NCBI GenBank assembly: GCA_016795345.1
Contig: JAEUHO010000586.1
Location: 1 to 34,683, forward strand
Direction: 5' to 3'
Length of the DNA stretch: 34,683 nt
Source of the DNA: Planctomycetia bacterium
GTDB lineage: Bacteria; Planctomycetota; PLA2; JAEUHO01
Numbering within the stretch: the stretch's first letter is position 1; every line of letters starts with the position of its first letter. Of this stretch, positions 5,806 to 13,784 are shown piece by piece. The position numbers and the translations under genes were made by a program. The notes under the pieces were generated by a model, which was not told where the DNA came from, made no database searches, and saw only the letters and a program-made list of their open reading frames with translations.

Positions 5806-8661
5806 GTGGCCGTGCGCGGCCCCGTGAGACGTCCGTTGCCGAACCCCATTCGTCGGCTGATCGGCTCCCTGCGTCCGCGCCGCGGCCTCTCGACGTGGCT
5901 GGCGACGGAGCGCGAGGTCGCCGGCATCCTCGCCGGCGCGCGGGGCCTCGCGGAGTCCGCGCCGCGCGTCCTCGCGGCGGTGGCGGCGTGGCTCGACGTG
6001 GACGTCGGCGCCCTCTGGCTGATCGAGCATCACACCGAGCGCCTGCGCGCGGCGTACGTCTGGCGGCGCGCGGGTGCCGCCTGCCCGCGGTTCGAGGCGA
6101 CCGTGCGCGACGCGGCGGTGGCGAAGGGGCAGGGGCTCGCGGGCGTCGCGTGGGCGGCGCTCGTGCCCGTCCACGCCGCGCCCGCCCGCGGCGCGGGCAC
6201 GGCGTCCGACCCGCTGCGGGTCGCCGCGCTGGCGGACGGGCTCCGGGGCGGCGTCGCGTTCCCGGTGCGCGCGGGGGACCGGTTCCACGGGGTGCTGGAG
6301 TTCGCGTCGGCCCGTCCGCTCCTCGGCGCGCCGGAGCGCGTGCTCGCCCTCGAGGTCCTCGGCGAGACGCTCGGGCAGTTCGTCGCGCGGCAGAGCGCGC
6401 TCCAGCGGTTGCGGGCCAGCGACCAGCAGCTCACCGACCTCTTCGAGAACGCCCCGCTCGCGCTGCGCCTCTTCGACGGGCACGGCCGCATCCTGCGGGC
6501 GAACCAGGCCGAGCTCGAGATGCTCGGGTACGCGCGCGAGGCGTACGTCGGTCGGTCGCTGGCCGACCTCCACGTCGACCGCGCCGCGCTCGACGACCTG
6601 CTGGCGCGGCTCCGGCGCGGCGAGGAGGTCCGCGGGGTCGAGGCCGAGGTCCGGCGGGCCGACGGCGCGCGCGCGTGGCTCCGCCTGCACGCGAACGGGT
6701 ACTTCGAGGACGGCCGCCTCGTCCACGTGCGCTGCTTCAGCCGCGACGTCACCGACGAGCGCGAGGCCGACCTGGCCCTCCGGGGACGCGAGGCCCGGCT
6801 CCGGCAGCTCGTCGACGGCGCCCGGGGCTACGCGCTGCACACGTGCGACCCGCGCGGGCGCGTCGTCGCGTGGAGCGACGGCGCCGTCGCGCTCTTCGGG
6901 TACCCGGACGCCGCGGCGCGCGACCTCGACGTCGGCGTCCTGTTCGCGCCCGAGGCGCGGGCCGCGGGGATCCCGGCGCGCGTGCTGAGGCTCGCCGCCG
7001 ACGAGGGCCGGCATCGGTACGAGGGGTGGCTCGTCCGGCGCGACGGCTCGCGGTTCTGGGGCGACGCGACGTTCGAGGCCGTGCACGACGCGCGCGGCCG
7101 GCTCGCGCACGTCTGCCAGCTGACGCGCGACGCCACCGAGGACCGGCGGGTCGCCGGGATCCGGCGCCGCACCGCGGAGCTCGTGGCGGCCAACGCCGCG
7201 GTCCTCGCGGCGCAGCAGCGCGACGACGACCTCGTGGCCGCCCTGCGGCGCGCGCTCGAGGTCCCGGTCGCGGCCGTGGAGCGGATCGCCACCGCGCTCG
7301 CCGAGGACCAGGCCTCGACCGCGCGCGACGCCGCCGTCGCCGCCGGCGAGCTCCGGCGCGCGCTCGCCCGCGCCGGCGACCCCGCCGCGCTCGCCTCGGC
7401 CGCGCCGGCCGACCTCGGCCCGGTGGACCTCGGCCAGCTGCTGGCGGAGGTCCGCGACCTCGTCGCCGACGCCGCGGCGGAGCGGCGCATCCGCGTGGAG
7501 GGCGACGTCGACCGCGAGCTCGGGCCGGTGGCGACGTCCGCGGACCGGCTGCGCCTGGTGCTCTACAACCTGACGGCGCACGCGGTGCGCGCCTGCCGCG
7601 ACCACGGCCGCGTCACCGTCCGCGCCCTGCCCGAGGGCGACGCGGACTTCCGCGTCGAGGTCGAGGACACCGGCGTCGGCGCCGACGAAGGCGCGGCGCG
7701 GGCGTTCGTCGACGCGCCGGCGACGGACGGCGGCGCGGGCCCGGCCGGCGCGCTCCGCGCCACGCGGCGCGTCGTCGCGGAGCTGCGCGGCCGCCTCGCG
7801 GTGCGCTCGACGCCCGGTCGCGGGACCGTCGTGTCGGTCGTCCTGCCGCGTCGCGGCGCGGACGACGCCGTCCCGGCGCCGCACGGCGACGAGGCGCGCG
7901 CCCCGGCGCGCCGGCTGCTCGTCGTCGCGGCCGACGCCGCCGCCCGCGCGAAGCTCGCCTGGACGTTCGGCGCGGCGGGGTGCGACGTCACCAGCGTCGG
8001 TTCGTCGGTCGAGGGCGTGGCCCTGGCGCGCGAGACGCGGTTCGACGTCGTCGCGGCGCCGGGCGTCGGCGGCGACCAGCCCCTCGCCGAGGTCGTCGCG
8101 TCGTTGCGCGCGGCGGGGCGCACGCGGGGCGTGCCCCGCATCGTCGCGCTCGTCCCCGGCGCCGACGGCGCGCCCGGCGCGTTGCTCGCCGCCGACGTGC
8201 TGCGTCGCCCCCTCACGCCGGACCGGGCGTTCGCGACGCTGGAGCGGCTGCGCGTCGCGCGCGGCCGCGGACGGCCCGTCCTCGTCGTCGACGGCGACCT
8301 CGCCGTCGCCGACGGCGCGGCCCGGCTCCTCGAGGCCCTCGGCTACCGCGCGGTCGCCGAGCCGGACGCCGACGCCGCGCTCCGGCAGGCGGCCCACGAG
8401 GCGCCGTCGGCCGTGTTCCTCGCGCCGACGCCGCAGACGATGGGGGCGTTCGAGTTCGCGCACCACCTGCGGCGCCAGCGCGGGTGCGCGGAGGTCCCGC
8501 TCGTGCTCCTGTGGCCGCTCGTGCTCACCGACGAGGAGGACGCGGCGCTGCGGGCCGCGGCGGGGGGCGCGGCGGCGCGCCTCGAGGACGTCGTCGAGCT
8601 CCTCGACGCGGTCGGCGCGACGGCCGCGTCGGGCGAGGAGCGCCGCGACGGCGCGCGCTGA
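5806..8661 (+). CDS. GAF-PAS-PAS-kinase-REC-REC protein, degenerate hybrid histidine kinase (pseudokinase)
   Basis: 951 residues if GTG 5806 is used; GTG 5812 fits equally well. Order: GAF (about 31-198), PAS/PAC 1 (205-321), PAS/PAC 2 (331-445), a helical dimerisation-like segment (448-528), HATPase_c-like (559-682), REC-like 1 (703-819), REC-like 2 (824-940). There is no membrane segment. Phosphotransfer residues are missing. Where HELRNPL is expected the protein has RALEVPV, placing Arg at the phosphoacceptor His (about 482). The N-box Asn that chelates Mg is His (NLTAHA, about 592). REC1 has FDVVAAP with Pro (about 752) for the Asp, and REC2 has AVFLAP with Ala (about 873). The ATP-lid residues DTGVG remain. 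Domain architecture is that of a cytoplasmic sensor hybrid kinase, but signalling by phosphorelay seems impossible; it may act by ligand-driven protein contacts. Confidence 0.85.
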   Translation: MAVRGPVRRPLPNPIRRLIGSLRPRRGLSTWLATEREVAGILAGARGLAESAPRVLAAVAAWLDVDVGALWLIEHHTERLRAAYVWRRAGAACPRFEATVRDAAVAKGQGLAGVAWAALVPVHAAPARGAGTASDPLRVAALADGLRGGVAFPVRAGDRFHGVLEFASARPLLGAPERVLALEVLGETLGQFVARQSALQRLRASDQQLTDLFENAPLALRLFDGHGRILRANQAELEMLGYAREAYVGRSLADLHVDRAALDDLLARLRRGEEVRGVEAEVRRADGARAWLRLHANGYFEDGRLVHVRCFSRDVTDEREADLALRGREARLRQLVDGARGYALHTCDPRGRVVAWSDGAVALFGYPDAAARDLDVGVLFAPEARAAGIPARVLRLAADEGRHRYEGWLVRRDGSRFWGDATFEAVHDARGRLAHVCQLTRDATEDRRVAGIRRRTAELVAANAAVLAAQQRDDDLVAALRRALEVPVAAVERIATALAEDQASTARDAAVAAGELRRALARAGDPAALASAAPADLGPVDLGQLLAEVRDLVADAAAERRIRVEGDVDRELGPVATSADRLRLVLYNLTAHAVRACRDHGRVTVRALPEGDADFRVEVEDTGVGADEGAARAFVDAPATDGGAGPAGALRATRRVVAELRGRLAVRSTPGRGTVVSVVLPRRGADDAVPAPHGDEARAPARRLLVVAADAAARAKLAWTFGAAGCDVTSVGSSVEGVALARETRFDVVAAPGVGGDQPLAEVVASLRAAGRTRGVPRIVALVPGADGAPGALLAADVLRRPLTPDRAFATLERLRVARGRGRPVLVVDGDLAVADGAARLLEALGYRAVAEPDADAALRQAAHEAPSAVFLAPTPQTMGAFEFAHHLRRQRGCAEVPLVLLWPLVLTDEEDAALRAAAGGAAARLEDVVELLDAVGATAASGEERRDGAR
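6780..6798 (+). repeat. Dispersed GCGAGGCCCGG hairpin element, copy inside the pseudokinase gene
   Basis: Full arms CCGGG / CCCGG with loop GACGCGAGG. It is read in frame as RGREAR in the linker between the two PAS domains. Confidence 0.6.
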
Positions 8662-8663
8662 CG

Positions 8664-8930
8664 TCAGCCGGCGGACGCGCGGCGTCGCGCGGCGCGCGTC
8701 CGCCACCCGTCGAGCAGCGCCGCGACGAGCGGCTCCGGGAGCGGTGCGAGGGTGTCGTCGTCGCCCAGTCGGCGCAGCGCGGTCGCCACGCGCACCTCGA
8801 AGCGCAGCCGCGCGGCGCAGGCCGCGCAGACGAGCAGATGGGCGGTCCCGAGCGAGGAGAGGGACGCCACGGGGTCGTCGAGGACGGCCGTCGTGAGCGC
8901 GTGGGCGAATCGGGCGCAGGCGTCGTTCAT
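8664..8930 (-). CDS. Orphan zinc-finger anti-sigma-like protein
   Basis: 88 residues with HLLVCAAC, the same H-x3-C-x2-C zinc motif as the anti-sigma at 5358-5630, and a similar layout: N-terminal helix, zinc motif, then a PLPEPLVAALLDGWRTRAARR tail. It is therefore probably a paralogous soluble ZAS domain, but no sigma factor is adjacent. Its stop lies 2 nt from the convergent stop of the pseudokinase. The ATG at 8930 has neither a clear Shine-Dalgarno nor a -10 box at leaderless spacing, so the start is less certain. It might bind the sigma factor of 4693, a distant sigma factor, or another partner. Confidence 0.7.
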   Translation of the reverse strand: MNDACARFAHALTTAVLDDPVASLSSLGTAHLLVCAACAARLRFEVRVATALRRLGDDDTLAPLPEPLVAALLDGWRTRAARRRASAG

Positions 8931-9530
8931 GCGGGGGTCCGAGGCGGGCCGCGACGCCGACTTCGGCGGGGCGGGTTCCTTGGATGCCGCCCGCGGCCGC
9001 GTGGCTCGGGAATCGGCCGCCGACTTCGCCGGATCCGCGGCCCGGCGGGCGGCATCTCAGTCGCGCGGGGTGCCCCCTGGCCGCACCGTCGGCAACCCAC
9101 CCCCCCCTCCGCCCCGAAGCGGTTCAGGTGGGCCCCCGCACTCCGCCCTCGCGCGGGCGCCCGGGGGTGGCGCGACCGCGGCCCCGGGCGATCCGCGGCG
9201 GGCCCGCCGGCATCGAAGGGACGGCGCGGGGCTCCCCGACGCCACCCTGAACCAGCCACGCCGTGCTCCGTGAGCGATGCGTTCGGGTGAGCCCCGGCGC
9301 CGCTCCCCGGCCGCGCGCGCGATCCCGGGGCCCGTCACGTGACTCGAGCGTCACGCATCGGCGGTGGGGCAGGTCGGTGCGACGCGCCGATCGCGTCGCG
9401 GGCGCGCGAACTCCACGCGCACTCCTCGCGAACTCAGCGCGGACTCGCCACGGCCCCGCCGCGTGCTCGTCGCCGCCGAACCCGTGCCCGTGCGCCGGTT
9501 CCGCGCCCAGCCCGCGCGCAGCAACGCCAC

Positions 9531-9660
9531 GCGCCGTCGCCGGTGGTGCCGTCGCGCGTGCCGTCGAGTGCACCGCCGCGCGCACGACGCGCACCCATCG
9601 ACGCCGGCGCGCCGTCGCCGGTCGTGCCGTCGGGTGCATCGTCGCGCGCACGTCGCGCAC
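9531..9660. repeat. Imperfect tandem direct repeat (64 and 52 bp)
   Basis: Copy 1 at 9531-9594 and copy 2 at 9609-9660 both begin GCGCCGTCGCCGG, then TGCCGTCG, and both end CGCGCGCACG-CGCGCAC. Copy 1 has an extra 12 nt, itself a near-duplicate of GTGCCGTCG. Confidence 0.7.
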
Positions 9661-10030
9661 GCGGCCCGTGCGCGCGAGCTCGGCCGCGGCGCTCGATCGC
9701 GACGCGGGGCGCCTCGATCGGCGTCGGTGCCGGGCCCGGTGTCGCGGCCCGGCGACGTCCGCCAGGTCCCTCGCGCGACGGTTCGGGGATCCCCGCCGAG
9801 CAGCGCGGCATCCAACACCCGTCGGTCGCGGGCGTCGGCGGAGGCGTCGATGCGGCGGCCGAGCGCACGCGGGCGCGCCCACGCGCCGGCCCCGACGCAG
9901 GTCGGGCGGCGCGCGCGTCGCGGCCCGTGGCCCGCGTCATCGCGCTCCGCGCGATCGGCGTGGACGCGCGCCCACCCCAGCGTCGGCGGGTCCGGCTGCG
10001 TGGCCGCTCCCGTCCCCGCAACCACGAAGG

Positions 10031-10036
10031 AGGAGG
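10031..10036 (+). promoter_or_regulatory. Perfect Shine-Dalgarno AGGAGG
   Basis: AGGAGG five bases before the ATG at 10042, which fixes the start of the NTF2-like gene although the frame is open far upstream. Confidence 0.8.
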
Positions 10037-10041
10037 TTCCC

Positions 10042-10557
10042 ATGCGTTCGACCCATCGAATCCTGCTGATCGCCTGTGGGCTCGTGCTCGGCGCGGGCCT
10101 CGTGCTCTCGCGTCGCGCGCCGGCCGGTCCGGAGGACGACGCCGCGCTCGTCCGCGAGCGCTGCAAGGCGTTCGTCGCCGCCTGGAACGCGCACGACCCG
10201 AAGGCCATGTCGGCCGCGTTCTCCTCGGACGGCGACCTGCTCGACGCCGGCGGCCAGCGCGTCGCCGGCCGCGAGGCCGTCGAGGCGAAGTTCGCGGCCG
10301 ACCACACCGGCACCGGCGCCCTCCGCGCGAGCGTCCTCGAGGTGAAGGACGAGCCGATCCGGTTCGTGACGCCCGAGGTCGCCATCTCCGACGCCACGGT
10401 CGAGGTGAGCGGTGCCCTCGGTGCCGACGGCAAGCCGGAGCCGGCGATCGCGATGCACGTCACCAACGTCTGGCGCAAGTCGAACGGCGAGTGGTGGGTC
10501 ATCGCCTCCCGTCCGTACGTCCGCGCGCCGGACGCGAAGCAGGGTGCGAAGCGCTGA
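10042..10557 (+). CDS. Exported NTF2-like (SnoaL/DUF4440-type) protein
   Basis: 171 residues. Residues 1-24 are a signal peptide or anchor (STHRILLIACGLVLGAGLVL). The rest is an NTF2-like cone fold: the N-terminal helix ERCKAFVAAWNAHDPKAMSAA, FSSDGDLLDAGGQRVAGREAV, EAKFAADHTG, and final strands VTNVWRKSNGEWWVIASRPYV. This matches the SgcJ/EcaC-type group, whose members often bind small ligands and rarely have a known reaction. The start is set by a perfect Shine-Dalgarno. The gene is followed by a strong hairpin at 10577-10604, so it is probably monocistronic. Confidence 0.85.
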   Translation: MRSTHRILLIACGLVLGAGLVLSRRAPAGPEDDAALVRERCKAFVAAWNAHDPKAMSAAFSSDGDLLDAGGQRVAGREAVEAKFAADHTGTGALRASVLEVKDEPIRFVTPEVAISDATVEVSGALGADGKPEPAIAMHVTNVWRKSNGEWWVIASRPYVRAPDAKQGAKR

Positions 10558-10576
10558 CGCGACGTGCCCGTGCGGC

Positions 10577-10604
10577 CCGGACGGGATCCTGGGATCCCGT
10601 CCGG
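10577..10604 (+). terminator. Strong inverted repeat after the NTF2-like gene
   Basis: A perfect 13-bp inverted repeat (CCGGACGGGATCC / GGATCCCGTCCGG with 2 nt between) 20 nt after the stop codon at 10557. As a hairpin it would pair 11 bp with a six-base loop. Downstream has only a short T stretch (ATTTCC), so termination would be hairpin-driven or Rho-assisted. Confidence 0.65.
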
Positions 10605-10652
10605 TGCCCGCATTTCCCCGCGAACGCCCCACGAGCCCACCGGAGCCCCGTC

Positions 10653-12143
10653 ATGATGCAGGTCACGCCGAAGCCTCGCGCCTCCTCGTTCTCGCGCCGC
10701 GTCGCGGGCGCGCTCGCCGGGCTGGCGCTCGGGCTGGCCGCGGGGGTCGCCGGCTGCGGCGGCGGCGGCTCGTCCGGCGCCACGGGCGACGCCGGGGCGC
10801 CGCCGCCGACCGCGGCGACGCTGCGCGTCCACGTCACGGACGCGCCCTTCCCGTTCCCCTACGTCGCGCGCGCCACCGTCGTCGTCCACGAGGTCGCCGT
10901 CCACGAGCGCACGACCGACGCCTGGGAGGTCGTCTTCGCCGGCGCGGCGGAGATCGACCTCGTGCCGCTCACCGGCGGCGTGCAGCAACTCCTCGCGGAG
11001 GCCGCGATCCCGCCCGGCACGTACGATCGCGTGCGCCTCGTCGTGGGCGCGGGCGAGGTCGAGCTGACCGAGGACGCGTTCGTCGCGGGCGAGCGCACCT
11101 TCACCGTCGCCGACGGGACGCTCGCGTTCCCGAGCGGCGCGACGTCGGGCCTCAAGGTCCGGATCGACGGCGACCTGGTCGTCGCGACGTCGTTGTCCGC
11201 CGACCTGCTCCTCGACTTCGACCTCGCGCGCAACTTCGTCTTCAACGGCCCCGTCGACCACGCACCCGGCGTGCGGCGCGTCCTGTTCACGCCGGTCGTG
11301 CGCGCCACCAACGTGTCGTCGGCGGGGACCCTCGTGCTCGCGGTCGCGACGGACGCCGGCACGCCGGACGCGCCGGCCGACGACCTGCCGCTCGTCGGGG
11401 CGACCGTGCGCGCGTTCGCCGAGGGGCTCGACCCGTCGTCCGACCCGCCGACCGCCTCCGTCGCGACCGACGCGGCGGGCGAGGTCGCGACGTCGCTGCC
11501 GCCCGGCCGGTACGTCGTCGTCGTCGAGGCGGAGGGTCACGCCACCGCGACGCTCCCGGACGTGGCGATCGTCGTCGCCAACGCGACGGACCTCGGCACG
11601 GTGACCCTCCGCGCGACCGCCGCCGTGCGCGGGATCGTCTCGAGTGACGCGGCGACCGAGGACCCGGCCGACGACGTGCCGGTCGCCGGCGCGGACGTCG
11701 TGGTCCGCGCCGCCGGCGGCGCCGAGGTCGTCGGCACGGCGGTCACGGACGCGAACGGGGGCTTCCAGGTGGCCGGGCTGGCCGCCGGTGCGTACGACGT
11801 CCAGGTGACCGCGGACGGCTTCGAGGTCCTCACGGTGGTCGGCGTCGTCGCGTCGCCCGACGCGGTCGCCGCGTCGTACCGGCTGCGGGCCTACGTCGCC
11901 ACGCTCCGCGGGACCGTCACCGATGCGGAGGGGCTCCCGGTCGTCGCGTCCGTCGTCGTGGCGGACGCGGGCGGCACCGTGATCGCGGCGGTGGCCACCG
12001 CGGACGACGGCACGTTCGCCGTCCCGCTGCCGACCGGGACCTACCTCGTCACCGTCGCGGCCGGCACGGCGATGGTCGTCCGCGAGGTCGAGGTGGTCGG
12101 GGCGGTGCCGTCGCCGGTGATCGACCTGACGTTGCAGCTCTGA
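10653..12143 (+). CDS. DUF4382-type lipoprotein with carboxypeptidase-regulatory-like repeats
   Basis: 496 residues. A lipoprotein signal ends at GVAGC (lipidated Cys35), followed by a GGGGSSG linker. Residues about 52-220 match DUF4382: TLRVHVTDAPFPF, VVVHEVAVHE, EIDLVPLTGG, PGTYDRVRLVV, SGLKVRIDGD and LLDFDLARNFVF. Three carboxypeptidase-regulatory-like beta sandwiches follow (about 240-325, 330-405, 410-495), each with TDA.G...LP.G.Y.V. The protein is probably an outer-surface or periplasmic adhesive or structural lipoprotein; no catalytic residues are seen. The start is one of two adjacent ATGs (10653, 10656), with CGGAG upstream. Open frame upstream of the start has no domain content. 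Confidence 0.85.
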   Translation: MMQVTPKPRASSFSRRVAGALAGLALGLAAGVAGCGGGGSSGATGDAGAPPPTAATLRVHVTDAPFPFPYVARATVVVHEVAVHERTTDAWEVVFAGAAEIDLVPLTGGVQQLLAEAAIPPGTYDRVRLVVGAGEVELTEDAFVAGERTFTVADGTLAFPSGATSGLKVRIDGDLVVATSLSADLLLDFDLARNFVFNGPVDHAPGVRRVLFTPVVRATNVSSAGTLVLAVATDAGTPDAPADDLPLVGATVRAFAEGLDPSSDPPTASVATDAAGEVATSLPPGRYVVVVEAEGHATATLPDVAIVVANATDLGTVTLRATAAVRGIVSSDAATEDPADDVPVAGADVVVRAAGGAEVVGTAVTDANGGFQVAGLAAGAYDVQVTADGFEVLTVVGVVASPDAVAASYRLRAYVATLRGTVTDAEGLPVVASVVVADAGGTVIAAVATADDGTFAVPLPTGTYLVTVAAGTAMVVREVEVVGAVPSPVIDLTLQL

Positions 12144-12200
12144 CCGGCGCCGTCGGCCGGGCGCCGCCGCGACCCCGTTGCGGCGGCGCGCCGGCCTTGC

Positions 12201-12206
12201 CAGCAT
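12201..12206 (+). promoter_or_regulatory. -10-like box CAGCAT, leaderless start
   Basis: CAGCAT ends exactly 6 nt before the ATG at 12213 and there is no Shine-Dalgarno. It keeps the conserved second A and sixth T of the box. Confidence 0.4.
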
Positions 12207-12212
12207 GGCGGC

Positions 12213-13646
12213 ATGCGACTCGCGCTCGTCGGTGCCGCCGCCGCCCTCCTCGCCGCCGCGGTCGCGCTCGGCGGCGCACCGGGCCTCGCGTACCCGAGGG
12301 TCGCCTCCGCCGCCGAGGAACGGAGCGCGGAGGGGCCGACGTGCCGCGTCGTCGGGCACGACGTGTCCGAGCCGGGCGTGGCCGCGTGCCGCGACGCGCT
12401 CGAGGCGGCGGCGCCGCTGCTCGCGGACCTGCTCCCGTGGCGCGTCCCCGCGGGCACGCGGCTCGTCGTCCACGTGTACGGCGACCTCGACGCGTACGCC
12501 GCGGCGATGCGCGCGGCCGGCGCGCCCGAGCTCGCCGACAACTGGGCCGCGACGCTGTACGCGAGCCGCGAGAGCCACGTTGTCCTCCAGCCGCGCGGCG
12601 GGCCGGCGATCCGCGCCCTCACCGGCGGGCTGCCGGAGTACACCCGCTGGCAGCTGGTCCACGAGGCCGTGCACCAGGTGCTCGCGCGCTCCGGCGTGCC
12701 CACGTACGACCTCTGGCCCGGCTGGCTCGAGGAGGGGCTCTGCGAGGAGGTCGCGGCGCGGGCCGTGGCCGCGCGCCAGCCCGCGGGCCGGGTCGCCGTC
12801 GCCGACGCCGACCGGCGGCACCTCGTGAAGGACGCACTCGCGCGCGGCCGCCTCGTCGGCCTCGAGCGCTTGCTGCATACCCGCGTGCAGGCGTTCGACC
12901 CGGAGCGCCTCGCGTACGCCCACATGGCCTCGTTCGTGCGGTTCCTCGCGACCGACGCGGCACGGTTCCGCGCGCTGCTCGCGAAGGCGACCGCGATGCC
13001 CGCGCCGCCGCCCGGGGTGCGCGCGCGCCGGCAGGTCGTGTTCGAGCGCGACTTCGCCCGCCTGCTCGTCGACGTCTTCGGCCCGCTCGACGCCCTCGAG
13101 GCGCGCTGGCGCGCCGCGATCGAGCGCGAGGCGCCCCGATGGTTCGAGCCGTCGCGCTCCTCGCAGTGGCTGCCGGACGGGCGCCTCCTCGTCGCCTCGT
13201 TCCCCGGCGGCAGCGCGCAGTGCATCGCGACGGCGCCGCCGCCGGCCGGCGGGTACGTGCTCGAGGGGACCTTCCGGCTGCTCGCCGCGGGCGACGGCGC
13301 GCAGGCCGACCTGATCGTCGCGTACGCGCAACGCGACGACGCGCGGTTCGTGAAGCTCGCGCTCGGCGCCAAGGGGTACGTCACGATGCTGGCGTACGCG
13401 GCGGGCCACTGGCAGGAGCGGTACCGCGTCTCCGTCGAGGTGCCGCCGGCGACGTTCGCCGTCGGGACCGACGTCGCGTTCGCGCTGACGGTGGCGGACG
13501 GCCGGCTCCGGCTCGCGGTCGGCGGGCGCACGTTGTTCGACGCCGAGGCGCCGCCCGGCTTCGACCTGGCGACGGGCGGGTACGGCGTCGGCGCGTGGGA
13601 CGGGGCCGCGGTCTTCGACGAGCCGAGGGCGACGCCGCGCCGCTGA
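12213..13646 (+). CDS. Exported HExxH zinc metallopeptidase-like protein with C-terminal LamG-like domain
   Basis: 477 residues. Residues 1-33 are a signal peptide. The peptidase part (about 45-330) contains LVHEAVHQVL, an HExxH site (His150, Glu151, His154), and LWPGWLEEGLCEE about 20 residues later, whose Glu is the likely third zinc ligand. This pattern fits the gluzincin-type peptidase MA/DUF1570-like group. Residues about 345-470 form a beta-sandwich like LamG/DUF1080 domains (YVLEGTFRLLAAGDG, VAYAQRDDARFVKLALG, FDLATGGYGVGAWDGAAVFD), often carbohydrate-binding. It probably acts in the periplasm or outside the cell; substrate unknown. Start: ATG directly after a -10-like box. A copy of the dispersed element lies antisense at 12279-12296, within the signal-peptide cleavage region. 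Confidence 0.82.
   Translation: MRLALVGAAAALLAAAVALGGAPGLAYPRVASAAEERSAEGPTCRVVGHDVSEPGVAACRDALEAAAPLLADLLPWRVPAGTRLVVHVYGDLDAYAAAMRAAGAPELADNWAATLYASRESHVVLQPRGGPAIRALTGGLPEYTRWQLVHEAVHQVLARSGVPTYDLWPGWLEEGLCEEVAARAVAARQPAGRVAVADADRRHLVKDALARGRLVGLERLLHTRVQAFDPERLAYAHMASFVRFLATDAARFRALLAKATAMPAPPPGVRARRQVVFERDFARLLVDVFGPLDALEARWRAAIEREAPRWFEPSRSSQWLPDGRLLVASFPGGSAQCIATAPPPAGGYVLEGTFRLLAAGDGAQADLIVAYAQRDDARFVKLALGAKGYVTMLAYAAGHWQERYRVSVEVPPATFAVGTDVAFALTVADGRLRLAVGGRTLFDAEAPPGFDLATGGYGVGAWDGAAVFDEPRATPRR
12279..12296 (-). repeat. Dispersed hairpin element, antisense copy within the peptidase gene
   Basis: Minus-strand CGGGTACGCGAGGCCCGG, four-base arms plus the invariant loop. On the plus strand it encodes APGLAYP. 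Confidence 0.6.
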
Positions 13647-13691
13647 CGGGGGGGCGTGCCCCGTCCGCGCGGGGGGCGATCCGGCGATCCT

Positions 13692-13709
13692 CGGGCACGC
13701 GAGGCCCGG
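13692..13709 (+). repeat. Dispersed 3'-end hairpin element
   Basis: CGGG-CACGCGAGG-CCCGG, 45 nt downstream of the peptidase stop at 13646, in the same sense. Confidence 0.7.
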
Positions 13710-13771
13710 CGGCCCGCGGAAGCCGCGGACCCCCGGCGTCGTCGGAGGGGGAACCCGGTCGTCGGGTCCGG

Positions 13772-13777
13772 TAGGCT
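13772..13777 (+). promoter_or_regulatory. -10 box TAGGCT, leaderless start
   Basis: CCGG-TAGGCT ends 7 nt before the ATG at 13785. The intervening GTCTCCC has no Shine-Dalgarno. Confidence 0.55.
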
Positions 13778-13784
13778 GTCTCCC

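Larger units (their letters stand above)
8931..10041. other. 1.1-kb spacer with no supportable gene
   Basis: All frames here are open but give Arg/Ala/Pro-rich sequence with no domain, signal peptide or plausible start. The segment contains C-rich stretches near 9101-9120, dense CGCG runs, and an imperfect direct repeat (9531-9594 and 9609-9660). Only its last few bases are clearly functional: the Shine-Dalgarno of the next gene at 10031-10036. Confidence 0.55.

Noticed and set aside
5806-8661. Functional phosphorelay hybrid kinase
   Set aside because: His and both Asp positions are replaced, so a catalytic phosphorelay call is not supported.
4756-8706. A 1316-codon open frame on the minus strand opposite the sigma, anti-sigma and pseudokinase genes
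   Set aside because: Its translation is Arg/Glu/Asp/Ala-rich with no domain, while the plus strand carries clear domains. It is an antisense shadow of high-GC codon usage.
9339-10652. Open frame extending the DUF4382 lipoprotein upstream by over 400 codons
   Set aside because: Overlaps the NTF2-like gene in another frame and would bury the lipoprotein signal peptide; no domain is seen.
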